In this document: piece after piece, positions 26,416 through 35,800 of the stretch | Numbering within the stretch: position 1 is the first letter of the stretch | Layout of the letters: every line of letters starts with the position of its first letter | Origin: Nibrella saemangeumensis | GTDB taxonomy: Bacteria; Bacteroidota; Bacteroidia; Cytophagales; Spirosomataceae | NCBI RefSeq assembly: GCF_039541915.1 | Contig: NZ_BAABHD010000002.1 | Location: 106,385 to 170,384 of the forward strand | Length of the DNA stretch: 64,000 nt | Direction: 5' to 3' | Notes under the pieces: generated by a model | Database searches by the model: none | Told to the model about the DNA's origin: nothing | The model's input: the letters and a program-made list of their open reading frames with translations, nothing else | Translations under genes and position numbers: made by a program

Positions 26416-27015
26416 TTGGAAGGCAAACTCATTATTTTTTCGGCACCCTCAGGTTCGGGCAAAACAACCATCGTCAAGCACCTCTTAGCCACCAACCCGA
26501 ACTTCGGCTTTTCTATCTCCGCCTGCACACGTGACCGGCGCGGTCGCAGTGAACAAAACGGCAAAGATTACTACTTTCTGACTCCCGAAGATTTCAAGCA
26601 ACGGATTGATAACGACGAATTCGTCGAGTGGGAAGAAGTATATACCGGAGCGTTCTATGGCACCCTGAAATCAGAGATTCAGCGGCTGTGGGACGAAGGA
26701 AAACACGTTCTGTTTGATGTTGATGTGCAGGGAGGACTTAAATTGAAACGCTACTACGGCGACCGCGCGCTGGCTGTTTTTGTTAAGGTACCCGATGAGG
26801 AAACGCTGAAGGCCCGGCTGATGGGCCGCGGTACCGAAACCGATGATAGCCTGTCGAAACGCTTATTTAAGGTTCACTTCGAGATGAGTTTCCAGGACCA
26901 ATTTGATGTGATTCTGGTCAATGACAACCTGGACGAAGCCCTGAAAAAGGCCCAGAAGCTGGCCGACGACTTCATCTACGAATCGAAAGTGCCGCCTAAA
27001 GCCGTTGTGATTTAA
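26416..27015 (+). CDS. gmk: Guanylate kinase, apparent TTG start
   Basis: A 199-residue enzyme that phosphorylates GMP to GDP with ATP. P-loop SAPSGSGKTT is at 9-18, followed by GMP-binding segments (SISACTRDRRGRSEQNGKDYYFL, VEWEEVYTGAFYG) and the DVDVQGG strand. The reading frame contains no ATG before the P-loop; the only initiator that gives a family-like N terminus (EGKLIIFSAPSG) is TTG at 26416. The preceding gene stops at 26409 in the same frame, leaving GCG GCA between stop and start. Termination-reinitiation is therefore likely. Confidence 0.93.
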   Translation: MEGKLIIFSAPSGSGKTTIVKHLLATNPNFGFSISACTRDRRGRSEQNGKDYYFLTPEDFKQRIDNDEFVEWEEVYTGAFYGTLKSEIQRLWDEGKHVLFDVDVQGGLKLKRYYGDRALAVFVKVPDEETLKARLMGRGTETDDSLSKRLFKVHFEMSFQDQFDVILVNDNLDEALKKAQKLADDFIYESKVPPKAVVI

Positions 27016-27025
27016 AGAATGTAGC

Positions 27026-27598
27026 ATGAAGATAGGCTTATTCTTCGGCTCATTTAATCCCATTCACATCGGGCATCTGATTATCGCCAACACCATGGCG
27101 ACGTCCACCGACCTGGAGCAAGTCTGGTTTGTGGTCTCTCCCCAGAATCCTTTCAAAAAGAACAAGAGTTTATTGCACGAGTTTGACCGCTACGATATGG
27201 TAGAGCGGTCAATCGCGGACAACAGCCGGCTAAAAGTGACCGACATCGAGTTTTCGATGCCCCGTCCGAGCTACACGATTGATACGCTGGCCAGACTTCA
27301 GGAGAAGTACCCCCAGCACCAGTTTACCCTTATAATGGGGGAAGATAACCTGGAGCAGTTTGACAAGTGGAAGAACTACGACAAGATTCTGGAGTACTTT
27401 GGCCTGTACGTATACCCGCGCCCACGAGCGGTTGAAAGCCCCTATAAACACCACGCCAGCGTCCGGCTGGTCGAAGCTCCCCTACTGGATATTTCAGCTA
27501 CGTATATCCGGGACTGTATCCGACAGAACCGCTCCATCCGATATATGGTGCCAGAAGTAGTAGAAGAGATGATTCTGCGCAAGAAATTTTACGTGTAA
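27026..27598 (+). CDS. nadD: Nicotinate-nucleotide adenylyltransferase
   Basis: A 190-residue enzyme of NAD synthesis that couples nicotinate mononucleotide with ATP to deamido-NAD. The nucleotidyltransferase motif FGSFNPIHIGHL is at 6-17 and the second signature ISATYIRD near 158. Length is standard. It follows gmk by 10 bases and is co-transcribed. It converges with a lipoprotein gene with a gap of 5 bases. Confidence 0.96.
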   Translation: MKIGLFFGSFNPIHIGHLIIANTMATSTDLEQVWFVVSPQNPFKKNKSLLHEFDRYDMVERSIADNSRLKVTDIEFSMPRPSYTIDTLARLQEKYPQHQFTLIMGEDNLEQFDKWKNYDKILEYFGLYVYPRPRAVESPYKHHASVRLVEAPLLDISATYIRDCIRQNRSIRYMVPEVVEEMILRKKFYV

Positions 27599-27603
27599 GC
27601 CAG

Positions 27604-27990
27604 TTACGGCAATCCGTTCTGAAAGGTCACTTCCGTAGCCAGACCAATAGCACCCATGCGAATAGCTACCGTTGGCGCGTTTGACTTGAGCCTGGTGTCC
27701 TCACAATGAGGCCCTTTTTCCAGAAAGTATATATAAAACTTTTGGGCCCGGTCGGCAATCTGGTTAATATCGGGACGACCCAGCAATTGACCAATTTCGT
27801 TGCTTGACCTTCCTTTCAGGTCCTGCTGAACGGCTTTCAGGTCAGGCACCAACATAGACCGCAAGCCATTACAGCCACCCCGGTCCTGTCGCCATTTGAC
27901 TAAATCGAGCCGGCCGAGCCGGTCTGGAGTATCGCTGCAACTGGAAAAAAGTATTAGAAAGCTGCCGCCGTAAAAAAGAGCTTTTTTCAT
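27604..27990 (-). CDS. Small lipoprotein, function unknown
   Basis: A 128-residue protein with a lipoprotein signal (ILFSSC, Cys at 18). The mature part includes LKGRSSNEIGQLLGRPD followed by YFLEKGPHCED, a layout vaguely like the SmpA/BamE fold, but too distant to assign. It is the last gene of the cysS-M28 peptidase operon and overlaps the peptidase stop by four bases. Confidence 0.65.
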   Translation of the reverse strand: MKKALFYGGSFLILFSSCSDTPDRLGRLDLVKWRQDRGGCNGLRSMLVPDLKAVQQDLKGRSSNEIGQLLGRPDINQIADRAQKFYIYFLEKGPHCEDTRLKSNAPTVAIRMGAIGLATEVTFQNGLP

Positions 27991-28982
27991 TCCTCGTTAT
28001 ACAAAACCTGTAACAACGTCTGACCTACCGCCTTTAGGGTGTTACGGTCGATGTTGCGCATATCATCCTCAATGGTGTGCCAATCTTCAAAGAAGGTGCG
28101 GTCGCCACTTGCGTTCAGATGAATAATGTCGATCATCGGTATTTTGGCAATGGTGTTTACCGGCACATGGTCATCCGTCAGCGTTGCGCCTAACTGGTCT
28201 ACAAAGTACTGAGTATAGCCCAACTGACTGGCAACCTGCCAGACATTGTTAACCACGGTTGGTGCATACTGCATGGAGGTGCCTTCTTTCAGGAACGTAG
28301 CACCTTTCGCCCCTACCATATCCAGCAAAATTCCATAATAAGCGGAGTACCCTGGCTTGTGCGGATTTGCCGCCCAGTACCGGGATCCTAACAGAAACCC
28401 GCCGTACTCGTCGCTGGCCTTCTCGGAATTGCCCCAATCTTCAGCATCAAAAAAGATAATGTCTACACCAACGGAGGGCTTGTTCTGACTTTGCTGCAAC
28501 GTACGAGCCAGTTCCAGTAACACCCCTACCCCACTGGCCCCGTCGTTGGCCCCAGGTACCGGCTTGTTCTGCGTACCTTTCCCCTCATCGGCGTTTGGCC
28601 GGGAGTCCCAGTGCGATGCCAGCAGGATTCGTTTAGCGGCCTGGGGGTTAAAACTGCCGATGATGTTGCGGGAGTTTAGCTTTTTACCGTCGTATGTCGT
28701 GGCGGTGAACGGCTGCTCCGTAACCTGCCAGCCGTACTCTTTGAGTTTCGCAACCAGGTAATCACCGGCTCGCTGGTGCGCGGACGTATTGGGTACCCGG
28801 GGACCGAAAGCCACCTGTCGTTCGATGTAGGTGTAGGCCGAATCGGCATTAAAGGCCGGAGCCGGAGCCAGCTTTACCTGTTCCGATTTGGTCTCGTTCT
28901 GGTTCCGTCTGTTCTTACAAGCTCCGAGTGCCAGCACCATCGCCAGCAGGTAAATCAATGTGATCTTATTAAACATAAACAT
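27987..28982 (-). CDS. M28 family zinc peptidase, glutaminyl-cyclase-like lipoprotein
   Basis: A 331-residue exported protein with a lipobox (LALGAC). Zinc-site motifs: SHWDSR (His, Asp), PGANDGASGVGVLLELAR (Asp), IIFFDAEDWG (Glu/Asp) and FEDWHTIEDD (His). The DAEDWG...LGSRYWA and TDDHVPVN segments resemble the glutaminyl-peptide cyclotransferases of Bacteroidota, which convert N-terminal Gln of exported proteins to pyroglutamate, more than typical aminopeptidases. The ATG at 28982 overlaps the cysS stop (TAATG); a second in-frame ATG is at 28976. Cyclase versus peptidase cannot be settled from sequence. Confidence 0.8.
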   Translation of the reverse strand: MFMFNKITLIYLLAMVLALGACKNRRNQNETKSEQVKLAPAPAFNADSAYTYIERQVAFGPRVPNTSAHQRAGDYLVAKLKEYGWQVTEQPFTATTYDGKKLNSRNIIGSFNPQAAKRILLASHWDSRPNADEGKGTQNKPVPGANDGASGVGVLLELARTLQQSQNKPSVGVDIIFFDAEDWGNSEKASDEYGGFLLGSRYWAANPHKPGYSAYYGILLDMVGAKGATFLKEGTSMQYAPTVVNNVWQVASQLGYTQYFVDQLGATLTDDHVPVNTIAKIPMIDIIHLNASGDRTFFEDWHTIEDDMRNIDRNTLKAVGQTLLQVLYNEE

Positions 28983-30475
28983 TATTCTTCGTAAGCCCAG
29001 TCGATGCGATGCTTCATGTCTTTAATTACCAGCCCCTGTGCCTTGAAGTAAGCACGAATCTGATCTACCTTATCGTATTGCTTCTGCACCTTATACTCTT
29101 TGTACAGGTCGAGCATCCCGTCGATAAGCGCATCGCCGTTTTCGTTTCGCTCCTCCTTCAGGCCCAGCACGTCTTCGGTAAAACCGACAAACGTATCCCG
29201 CAACAGGTTAAAGGCTTCCCGACCCACGGCCGATGGCAGAAGTTGGTTCATGTACAGCTGATTGATTTTCTTCAGCAGATTAAACAGGTTTGCAATGGTG
29301 ACAGCCGTATTCAGGTCGTCGTTCATGGCATCAAAGCAGCCCTGGCGAATCTTCTGAATCTCGGTCAGGTGGGCTTCTTCCGGCGTAGAACCCTCCTCGA
29401 TGGTAAACTCCATGCTTTTCACAATCCGGAGGCCATTGGCCAGCCGCTTGTAGCCTTTGTGTGCGGCTTTTAAAGCTTCATTGGAAAAGTCCAGCGTACT
29501 GCGGTAATGGGATTGCAGCATAAAGAACCGCACCGTCATAGGCGAGTAAGCCTGCTCCAGGAGGGGGTGACTGCCGGTGAACAGCTCACTCGGCAGGAAG
29601 GAGTTTCCCAACGACTTACTCATCTTTTGGCCGTTTACTGTCAGCATATTGGAGTGCATCCAGTAACGGACCGGGTCTTTACCGGTGAGGCCATTGCCCT
29701 GCGCAATTTCACATTCATGATGCGGGAACTTGAGATCCATACCACCCCCATGAATGTCAAACTGGCTGCCGAGGTATTTCGTACTCATGCAGGTACACTC
29801 CAGGTGCCAGCCAGGAAATCCATCACCCCAGGGTGACGGCCACCGCATGATATGTTCCGGTGACGCATTTTTCCAGATAGCAAAATCCAGCGGATTACGC
29901 TTTTCGGACTGGCCATCCAGTTCGCGGGTTTCGTTCAGCAGATCCTCCAGAATGCGGCCGGAAAGCTTTCCGTAATTACCACCTTCTTTGTTATACGCAC
30001 TTATGTCGAAGTAGACCGAGCCGTTCGATTCATACGCCAGCCCCTGATTGATCAGTTTCTTTACCGCTTCAATTTGCTCCACCATATGGCCGGTCGCGGT
30101 TGGCTCCACGCTCGGCGGCAGGATGTTGAAGATTTCCATGATCTGGTGGAAATCATTGGTGTAGCGCTGCACAATTTCCATCGGCTCCAGCTTTTCCAGC
30201 TTGGCCATCCGCCCAATTTTATCTTCGCCCTCATCGCTGTCGCCCACCAGGTGCCCTACATCGGTAATGTTACGCACGTAGCGGACTTTGTAGCCGACAT
30301 ACGTCAGGTAGCGAAACAGCGAATCAAAGGTGAGAAAGGTTCGGACGTTACCCAGGTGAACATAATTGTAAACGGTAGGTCCGCACACATAAAGGCCAAT
30401 ATAGGGCGGGTTAATGGGCTCAAACGGCTCCTTCTGCCGGGTAAGCGTATTGTATAATTTGACAGGTTGTGACAT
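28982..30475 (-). CDS. cysS: Cysteinyl-tRNA synthetase
   Basis: A 497-residue class I aminoacyl-tRNA synthetase. The start at 30475 (MSQPVKLYNTLTRQKEPF) is the family start; the frame runs on to 30877 but that extension is antisense to the neighbouring gene. YVCGPTVYNYVHLGNVRTF carries a zinc Cys and the HIGH-like HLGN; KMSKS is present in GQKMSKSLGNS; the zinc His pair is in FPHHECEIAQ. Length is standard. Its last codon overlaps the M28 peptidase start. Confidence 0.97.
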   Translation of the reverse strand: MSQPVKLYNTLTRQKEPFEPINPPYIGLYVCGPTVYNYVHLGNVRTFLTFDSLFRYLTYVGYKVRYVRNITDVGHLVGDSDEGEDKIGRMAKLEKLEPMEIVQRYTNDFHQIMEIFNILPPSVEPTATGHMVEQIEAVKKLINQGLAYESNGSVYFDISAYNKEGGNYGKLSGRILEDLLNETRELDGQSEKRNPLDFAIWKNASPEHIMRWPSPWGDGFPGWHLECTCMSTKYLGSQFDIHGGGMDLKFPHHECEIAQGNGLTGKDPVRYWMHSNMLTVNGQKMSKSLGNSFLPSELFTGSHPLLEQAYSPMTVRFFMLQSHYRSTLDFSNEALKAAHKGYKRLANGLRIVKSMEFTIEEGSTPEEAHLTEIQKIRQGCFDAMNDDLNTAVTIANLFNLLKKINQLYMNQLLPSAVGREAFNLLRDTFVGFTEDVLGLKEERNENGDALIDGMLDLYKEYKVQKQYDKVDQIRAYFKAQGLVIKDMKHRIDWAYEE

Positions 30476-30587
30476 TCGATGCAGCAATGAAATTCCGAGC
30501 CTGAACACCCGTAGCCAACAGGCGTTTTCGGTGGGTGCAAATCTACGGAATGTTGACCGTAAATCGACAAGTCGTCCCCTTTTCACT

Positions 30588-30595
30588 ATATTTGC
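30588..30595 (+). promoter_or_regulatory. -7 promoter element for the GNAT-like gene
   Basis: TATATTTG, matching TAnnTTTG, 39 bases before the ATG at 30627 and within the divergent spacer to cysS. It supports the start at 30627 over longer readings. Confidence 0.55.
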
Positions 30596-30626
30596 CGCTT
30601 TGATTTTCAAGCCACCACCGTTTGCT

Positions 30627-31811
30627 ATGCAGCTTGTTGATGTGGGTACCAATCTAACACTACGGAAAGAGTTCATACAACTTCCGGTCCGTTTATATAA
30701 AAACGATTCGTGCTGGATACGGCCCCTGGACGATGATATTGAGGGGGTTTTTGACCCTAACAAGAACAAGTTTTTCAAAAACGGTGAGTGTAGCCGCTGG
30801 CTGCTGCTGGATGATGCCGGCAAGACCATTGGCCGGGTAGCCGCTTTTGTCAACTTCGAAACGGCCAGCCTGAACAATGACCAGCCGACGGGCGGTATGG
30901 GTTTTTTCGAGTGTATCGATAATCAGGCAGCCGCATTCCGCCTGTTCGACGCCTGCAAAGAATGGCTGGTAAGCAAAGGGATGGAAGCCATGGACGGCCC
31001 CATCAACTTTGGAGAACGGGATCGCTGGTGGGGCCTGCTGGTGGAAGGGTTTGATAAGGAGCCGAACTACGGTATGCCGTACACCAAGCCGTATTATGTC
31101 CCTTTCTTTGACCAGTATGGTTTTAAGGAGTATTTTGGGCAGCTTACGTTTTACCTGCCGATGCCGGAAGATAAAGTACGGCAGATGATCCACCCATCCG
31201 TCTTTGAGCGGGCCCAGCGGATTCTGAACTCACCGGATTACGAGTTTAAGCATATTGAGAAAGCTAAGCTGGATAAATACGCCGAGGACTTCCGGACCAT
31301 CTACAATAAAGCCTGGGCCAAACACCTCGGCGTAGGCGATATGTCGGTGGAAAAGTCACGTGCGATTATGAAGCGCATGAAGCCCATTCTGGAGGAAGAG
31401 CTGGTCTGGTTCGGTTACAGCAATGGCGAGCCAATTGCCTTTTTTATCATGTTGCCGGAGCTGAACCAGATTTTCAAGCACGTCAACGGCAAAATGAACC
31501 TCATGGGCAAGCTGATCTTCCTCTATCACAAACTCCGGAAGAAGAACGAGAAGGCATTTGGCCTGGTATTCGGTGTGGTGCCGGAGTTTCAGGGACGGGG
31601 TATTGAGTCCGCCATTGCTATTGCCTACTCAAAGATTTGCTGGACAAAAGACTACCAGTATAAACATTTGGAATTAAACTGGATTGGTGATTTCAACGTC
31701 AAGATGGTTCGGGTCTCGAAGATGTTCGGCGGTGTCGTCAACAAAAAACACATCACCTACCGCTACCTCTTCGACCGGACAAAAGAGTTCAAACGCCATC
31801 CAATTATTTAA
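30627..31811 (+). CDS. GNAT-fold acyltransferase-like protein
   Basis: A 394-residue cytoplasmic protein starting at 30627 (MQLVDVGTNLTLRKEF). The C-terminal half carries a GNAT-like acetyl-CoA motif, FGLVFGVVPEFQGRGIESAI, followed by a helix and the final LELNWIGDFNVKM strand. The N-terminal half (residues 1-200) is rich in aromatic motifs such as GPINFGERDRWWGLLVEGF and may be a second, degenerate GNAT domain. Conserved in Bacteroidota as an uncharacterised protein. Substrate unknown. It is followed by a palindromic repeat and a PfkB kinase. Confidence 0.7.
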   Translation: MQLVDVGTNLTLRKEFIQLPVRLYKNDSCWIRPLDDDIEGVFDPNKNKFFKNGECSRWLLLDDAGKTIGRVAAFVNFETASLNNDQPTGGMGFFECIDNQAAAFRLFDACKEWLVSKGMEAMDGPINFGERDRWWGLLVEGFDKEPNYGMPYTKPYYVPFFDQYGFKEYFGQLTFYLPMPEDKVRQMIHPSVFERAQRILNSPDYEFKHIEKAKLDKYAEDFRTIYNKAWAKHLGVGDMSVEKSRAIMKRMKPILEEELVWFGYSNGEPIAFFIMLPELNQIFKHVNGKMNLMGKLIFLYHKLRKKNEKAFGLVFGVVPEFQGRGIESAIAIAYSKICWTKDYQYKHLELNWIGDFNVKMVRVSKMFGGVVNKKHITYRYLFDRTKEFKRHPII

Positions 31812-31905
31812 TTGTTTCAAGTTTCAGGCTTTAAAAGTTTCAAATTAAAGCAGCCTGAGCCCAAACCTGAAACCTTTGAAACCTGGAACTTGAAACTTGA
31901 AACAA
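31812..31905. repeat. Palindromic repeat built on TTTCAAG words
   Basis: A 15-base arm TTGTTTCAAGTTTCA (31812-31826) is repeated exactly in inverted form at 31891-31905, with internal echoes of TTTCAA/TTGAAA words between. It begins directly after the TAA of the GNAT-like gene and ends 5 bases before the PfkB start at 31911. It is translatable in frame with PfkB but composition and structure mark it as a repeat. No T-tract. Confidence 0.75.
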
Positions 31906-31910
31906 AAGAA

Positions 31911-32831
31911 ATGAGCTTACTAACCATTGGATCGGTAGCGTTCGACGCCCTGGAGACGCCCTTCGGGAAGACCGACAAGATTATCGGCGGGGCCGCCACG
32001 TTTATTACGTTGTCGGCGTCTTATTTTACAAAGCAGAATAACCTGGTAGCGGTTGTCGGTGGCGATTTTCCGCAGGAGATGATCGACATTCTGGTGCAGC
32101 ATGGCGTCAATACCGAGGGCCTGCAGATCCGCGAGGAGGAGAAGACGTTCTTCTGGTCGGGGCGTTACCACAACGATATGAACACCCGGGATACGGTGGA
32201 GGTACAGCTCAACGTGATGGAGAACTTCGACCCCGTTATTCCGGAGTCATACCAGAACTGCCGGTACCTGATGCTGGGGAATACCGCGCCGGCTATTCAG
32301 AAAACCGTTATTGAACGCATGAAAAGCCGGCCCAAGCTGATCATGCTCGATACCATGAACTTCTGGATGGAAATAGCCATGGACGACCTGATGCAGGTGC
32401 TGCCGCTTGTTGATGTGGTGACGGTGAATGATGAAGAGGCCCGCATTCTGACCAAAGAATACTCGCTGGTACGGGCAGCTGCTAAAATCCAGAAAATGGG
32501 TCCTAAGACCGTTATCATCAAGAAAGGCGAACACGGAGCCCTGCTCTTCCACGAAGACCGCATCTTCTTTGCGCCAGCCTTACCACTGGAGGAGGTATTT
32601 GACCCCACTGGGGCGGGTGATACCTTTGCCGGTGGCTTTATCGGCTACCTGGCCAGCACAGACGATACCTCTTTTGACAACATGAAGCGGGCGATTATCT
32701 ACGGCTCCGCCATGGCCTCTTTCTGCGTGGAAAAATTCGGTGCCGAGCGTATCATAAACCTCACCGCCGACGATATCCGAAAGCGCGTCAGCGAGTTCGT
32801 CCGCCTGTCGGCCTTCGGGATTGAGGAGTAG
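31911..32831 (+). CDS. PfkB-family carbohydrate kinase
   Basis: A 306-residue ribokinase-fold enzyme. Signature 1 region IIGGAATFITLSASY is near 22-36 and signature 2, DPTGAGDTFAGGFIGYL, near 230-246, with the catalytic Asp in GAGD. The start at 31911 (MSLLTIGSVAFDALETPFG) matches the family; a reading beginning at 31812 would merely translate the preceding palindrome. The phosphate acceptor could be a sugar or nucleoside. It ends inside another palindromic repeat. Confidence 0.88.
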   Translation: MSLLTIGSVAFDALETPFGKTDKIIGGAATFITLSASYFTKQNNLVAVVGGDFPQEMIDILVQHGVNTEGLQIREEEKTFFWSGRYHNDMNTRDTVEVQLNVMENFDPVIPESYQNCRYLMLGNTAPAIQKTVIERMKSRPKLIMLDTMNFWMEIAMDDLMQVLPLVDVVTVNDEEARILTKEYSLVRAAAKIQKMGPKTVIIKKGEHGALLFHEDRIFFAPALPLEEVFDPTGAGDTFAGGFIGYLASTDDTSFDNMKRAIIYGSAMASFCVEKFGAERIINLTADDIRKRVSEFVRLSAFGIEE

Positions 32832-32834
32832 GCA

Positions 32835-32891
32835 GTAGGCAGTTCTCAGTAGGCAGAGTTATATATCCACTGCCCACTGAGAACTGCCTAC
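32835..32891. repeat. Palindromic repeat, AGTAGGCAGT family, copy A
   Basis: A 24-base arm (32835-32858, beginning GTAGGCAGTTCTCAGTAGGC) pairs with 32868-32891 at 22 of 24 positions. It lies between the convergent PfkB gene (stop at 32829-32831) and the giant exported-protein gene (stop at 32893). The word GTAGGCAG occurs twice in each arm. The right arm shares ACTGAGAACTGCCTACT exactly with copy B. Confidence 0.85.
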
Positions 32892-32892
32892 T

Positions 32893-35800
32893 TTAAAACC
32901 CTTCCTTCTCCTCCTCTTTATCCTTTTTCTTCTCCTCTTCTTTTTTCACCACCTTAGCGGCCGGGGCTTTGGGGGCGGCTTTGGTTCTGGTCTTGTACTG
33001 ATCAAGGTAGCGATCCACAAATATAACCTTCTCATCCATGCCGGCCGATACGACACTCAGGCTCGACCGCTTTTTGGAGCCAGCCGTAATGCGGTCATTT
33101 AGCTCCTGATCGGAGGTAACTATGGCCAGCTGACCGGGCCGGTAGTCGTAGAAAAACCAGATATCCGGTGATGATTCGAGGTAGATACTTACCTCATCGC
33201 CGGCCGCGCCTTTCCGGATCTCCACAAAGCCGTCCATCTGGGCGTTTATATCGGTCAGGTTCATGTTGGATACGCCTACTTTGCCCGTACTGTAGAAGGC
33301 ATTATACTTCTCCGACCAGCGCAGGTTAACGTTCGACAGTACCATCATGGCATTGAGCTTCGGCGCAGCCTGCACCAGCGGCACGTGTTGATTCTGCGCT
33401 TTGATCCGGTACTCTTCAACCGCCTTCTGCCCAATGATTGGGTTCAGCTTGTCGGAAAGCCGGTTCAGGTCATCCTCGGCAGCCTCATCGTTTTTTTCCT
33501 CCAGATTTGCCTTCACAATCTTTTCGGCAATAACTGTATTGAGCTGTTCGGCCATCGGGAAATTAAACAACATGAAGGTGTTGAGTCGGTAGAGGGCACT
33601 GTCGATGTTGATCCGGGCAGAACCAGTGGCTTCTAGGTAGTTGTTCGGTGCGGTATTCATCAACGTCAAAGGACCCTTAAAGGCCATGACTCCTTTATCA
33701 TCGTTGAACGTAAAGGCACCTTCCACGTCATCCAGACCATCCGCAGTTTTTGAAATAATCCGGAAAGCCTTTTCTTTCGGATCATACCGCATGATGCCGG
33801 TCGCCGTGAAGATGTCCTCGTCTTTTGGATCTTCCTTGGCCGACAGAAACGTCGGGTAAAGACCCGTACTGCCAATGCGGTAGTGAATACCCGCTACCAA
33901 CGGCTGATCGCCTTCGTTTTTCAGGTTCTTGTCCACTTTAATGTCAATGGACTCAACCACTTTTTCTTTAAACGGTATCCAGCCGCTCACCAGCGTTGGC
34001 CGCTTCTTGAGCGCCGGCATAATGTAGCCTTCTATGGCCAGATCCTTCTCCGGAGCCTGCATGGCAATGCTGCCCTTAAACTGCATTTTCGGGGCCAGGA
34101 TCAGCTTATCATCTTCGGCAATCTCCGCCTTAGCTACCGAGAAATAAGTCATTAATGGCTTCTGACTGCTTCTGCGACGCGCTGAACGAGTATCGGCAAC
34201 GGGGGCATTTGACGCCAGTACCGGTGCTTCTTTCAGATCGAAGCTGCCCATCTTGATACTCGCCGTGTCGCCGGCAGCCGTGGCAAACTGGTAGGTACCA
34301 TCACCGGAGAAACGGGTACGCGACAGGATTTTGATGTTTCCGTTTTTCAGGCGGTGATGCAGACTCACGGTGTCCAGTTCCAGCCGGGCCTTCTTCAGTT
34401 CCATCATCTCACCGTTCCGTTTAATAGACACCAACCCCTTATCCGGGTAGATGCGGGCATCGGCGGAAGTAACATAGGGTACACCGCTGATGTTCAGGGC
34501 CATTTTTTCCACCTCATACAGGGCCGCCGTTCCATTGAACGACAGTCCTTCCTGTTCCTCGGCAGTGGCAGTGAAGGAAGACGTTTTTACGTCGCCCTTC
34601 ATCGCAATCGTTTTCGCATTCATGTTCCACTGGGCCCGGTTGATGGAGGTTTTGTAGCCGGCAAAGGGAAACTCGAAGCTGGATTGCAGCGTATCGTCAA
34701 TGCTATGCCCTTTTTTGTTGATAGCCAGGTTAACAATGCCTTTCACCTGATTAAAGTCGACATCCACATCCTTCCCAACCAGAATAGGCTTGCCGGCCTG
34801 CTTGTCGGTAAGGATTTTCAGGTCTGCATTGTCGGCCAGAAAGCCTTCCTTATTGAACTTAAAACTTTTTGATACGGCTTCAACATCTTTCCGGCTCAGG
34901 CTGCCATTACCAAATAAACCCGTTGACCGCAGCACCAGATGACCCTCCAGATTGGTGGTTCCGTTGTAGAACTTGAAACTGTTCCCTTTGGTAACGATGG
35001 CCATGCTATCCAATTTAGGCCACCACTTCATGCTGAAGTCGTTTAACTGTGCCCCCGGAAAATACCCTTTTCCTACAGTACCCTCCCGGATTTGACCCGA
35101 CTTACCCGTTGCTACCACCGAATCCTGCATGAATAAAAGACCATCCGTTTTCAGCGTAGCCGTCAGGTGATTCAGCGTGCCTGCTGCCTGCAGACCCTCT
35201 TTGTTCATGATAAGCTCTCCCGCAAACTTCACGTTAGATTTACTGCCATAAACGGGGTAGCCGGCCGCCGGCGCTTTGTGTACGAAACCCAGGGTATTAT
35301 CGGGCATCGTTTTTAGCTCAGTCTTAAACGGCGGGAAAATACCATCCGAATGGAATGTGCCACTGAACGCAAGGTCTGCCTTACCAATACTATCATTATC
35401 AATGGCCGGAATTTTAAGGTATACTTTTTCGGTATACGTCCGGTTGCCCCGCTCCGGCTGGTTAAAATAGATCGTTACCCCCTCGGGCATAACTAGCCGC
35501 TGGGTGGTCTTTTTACCTTTTACGTTGCCCGATTTGTTGTCGGCGCTCCCCAGGAAAATGGTACCCGATTTATCGTATTTAATATCCCCGCCAATTTCCC
35601 CGGACTTTCCCTGAGCGGCCAGCTTTTTAGGAGTAAAGGTGATGGAGTCGATTTTGCTGAGAGCCATAGAGAACTTGTCGTAATCAAACGCCAGATCCCG
35701 GCCCGAATAGCGGAAAGTACCCGCTTTCAACTGGCCATTCAGCTTAAAAGACCGCCCTTTACCAATGCGCAGTGTTTTATCACTCGGCATCCCGAAAATC

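Noticed and set aside
30476..30877. 134-residue N-terminal extension of cysS
   Set aside because: The extension is antisense to the GNAT-like gene and its promoter, has low-complexity Ser/Arg composition, and standard CysS begins at 30475.
31812..31910. 33-residue N-terminal extension of the PfkB kinase
   Set aside because: It is a translation of a palindromic repeat; the family start is at 31911.
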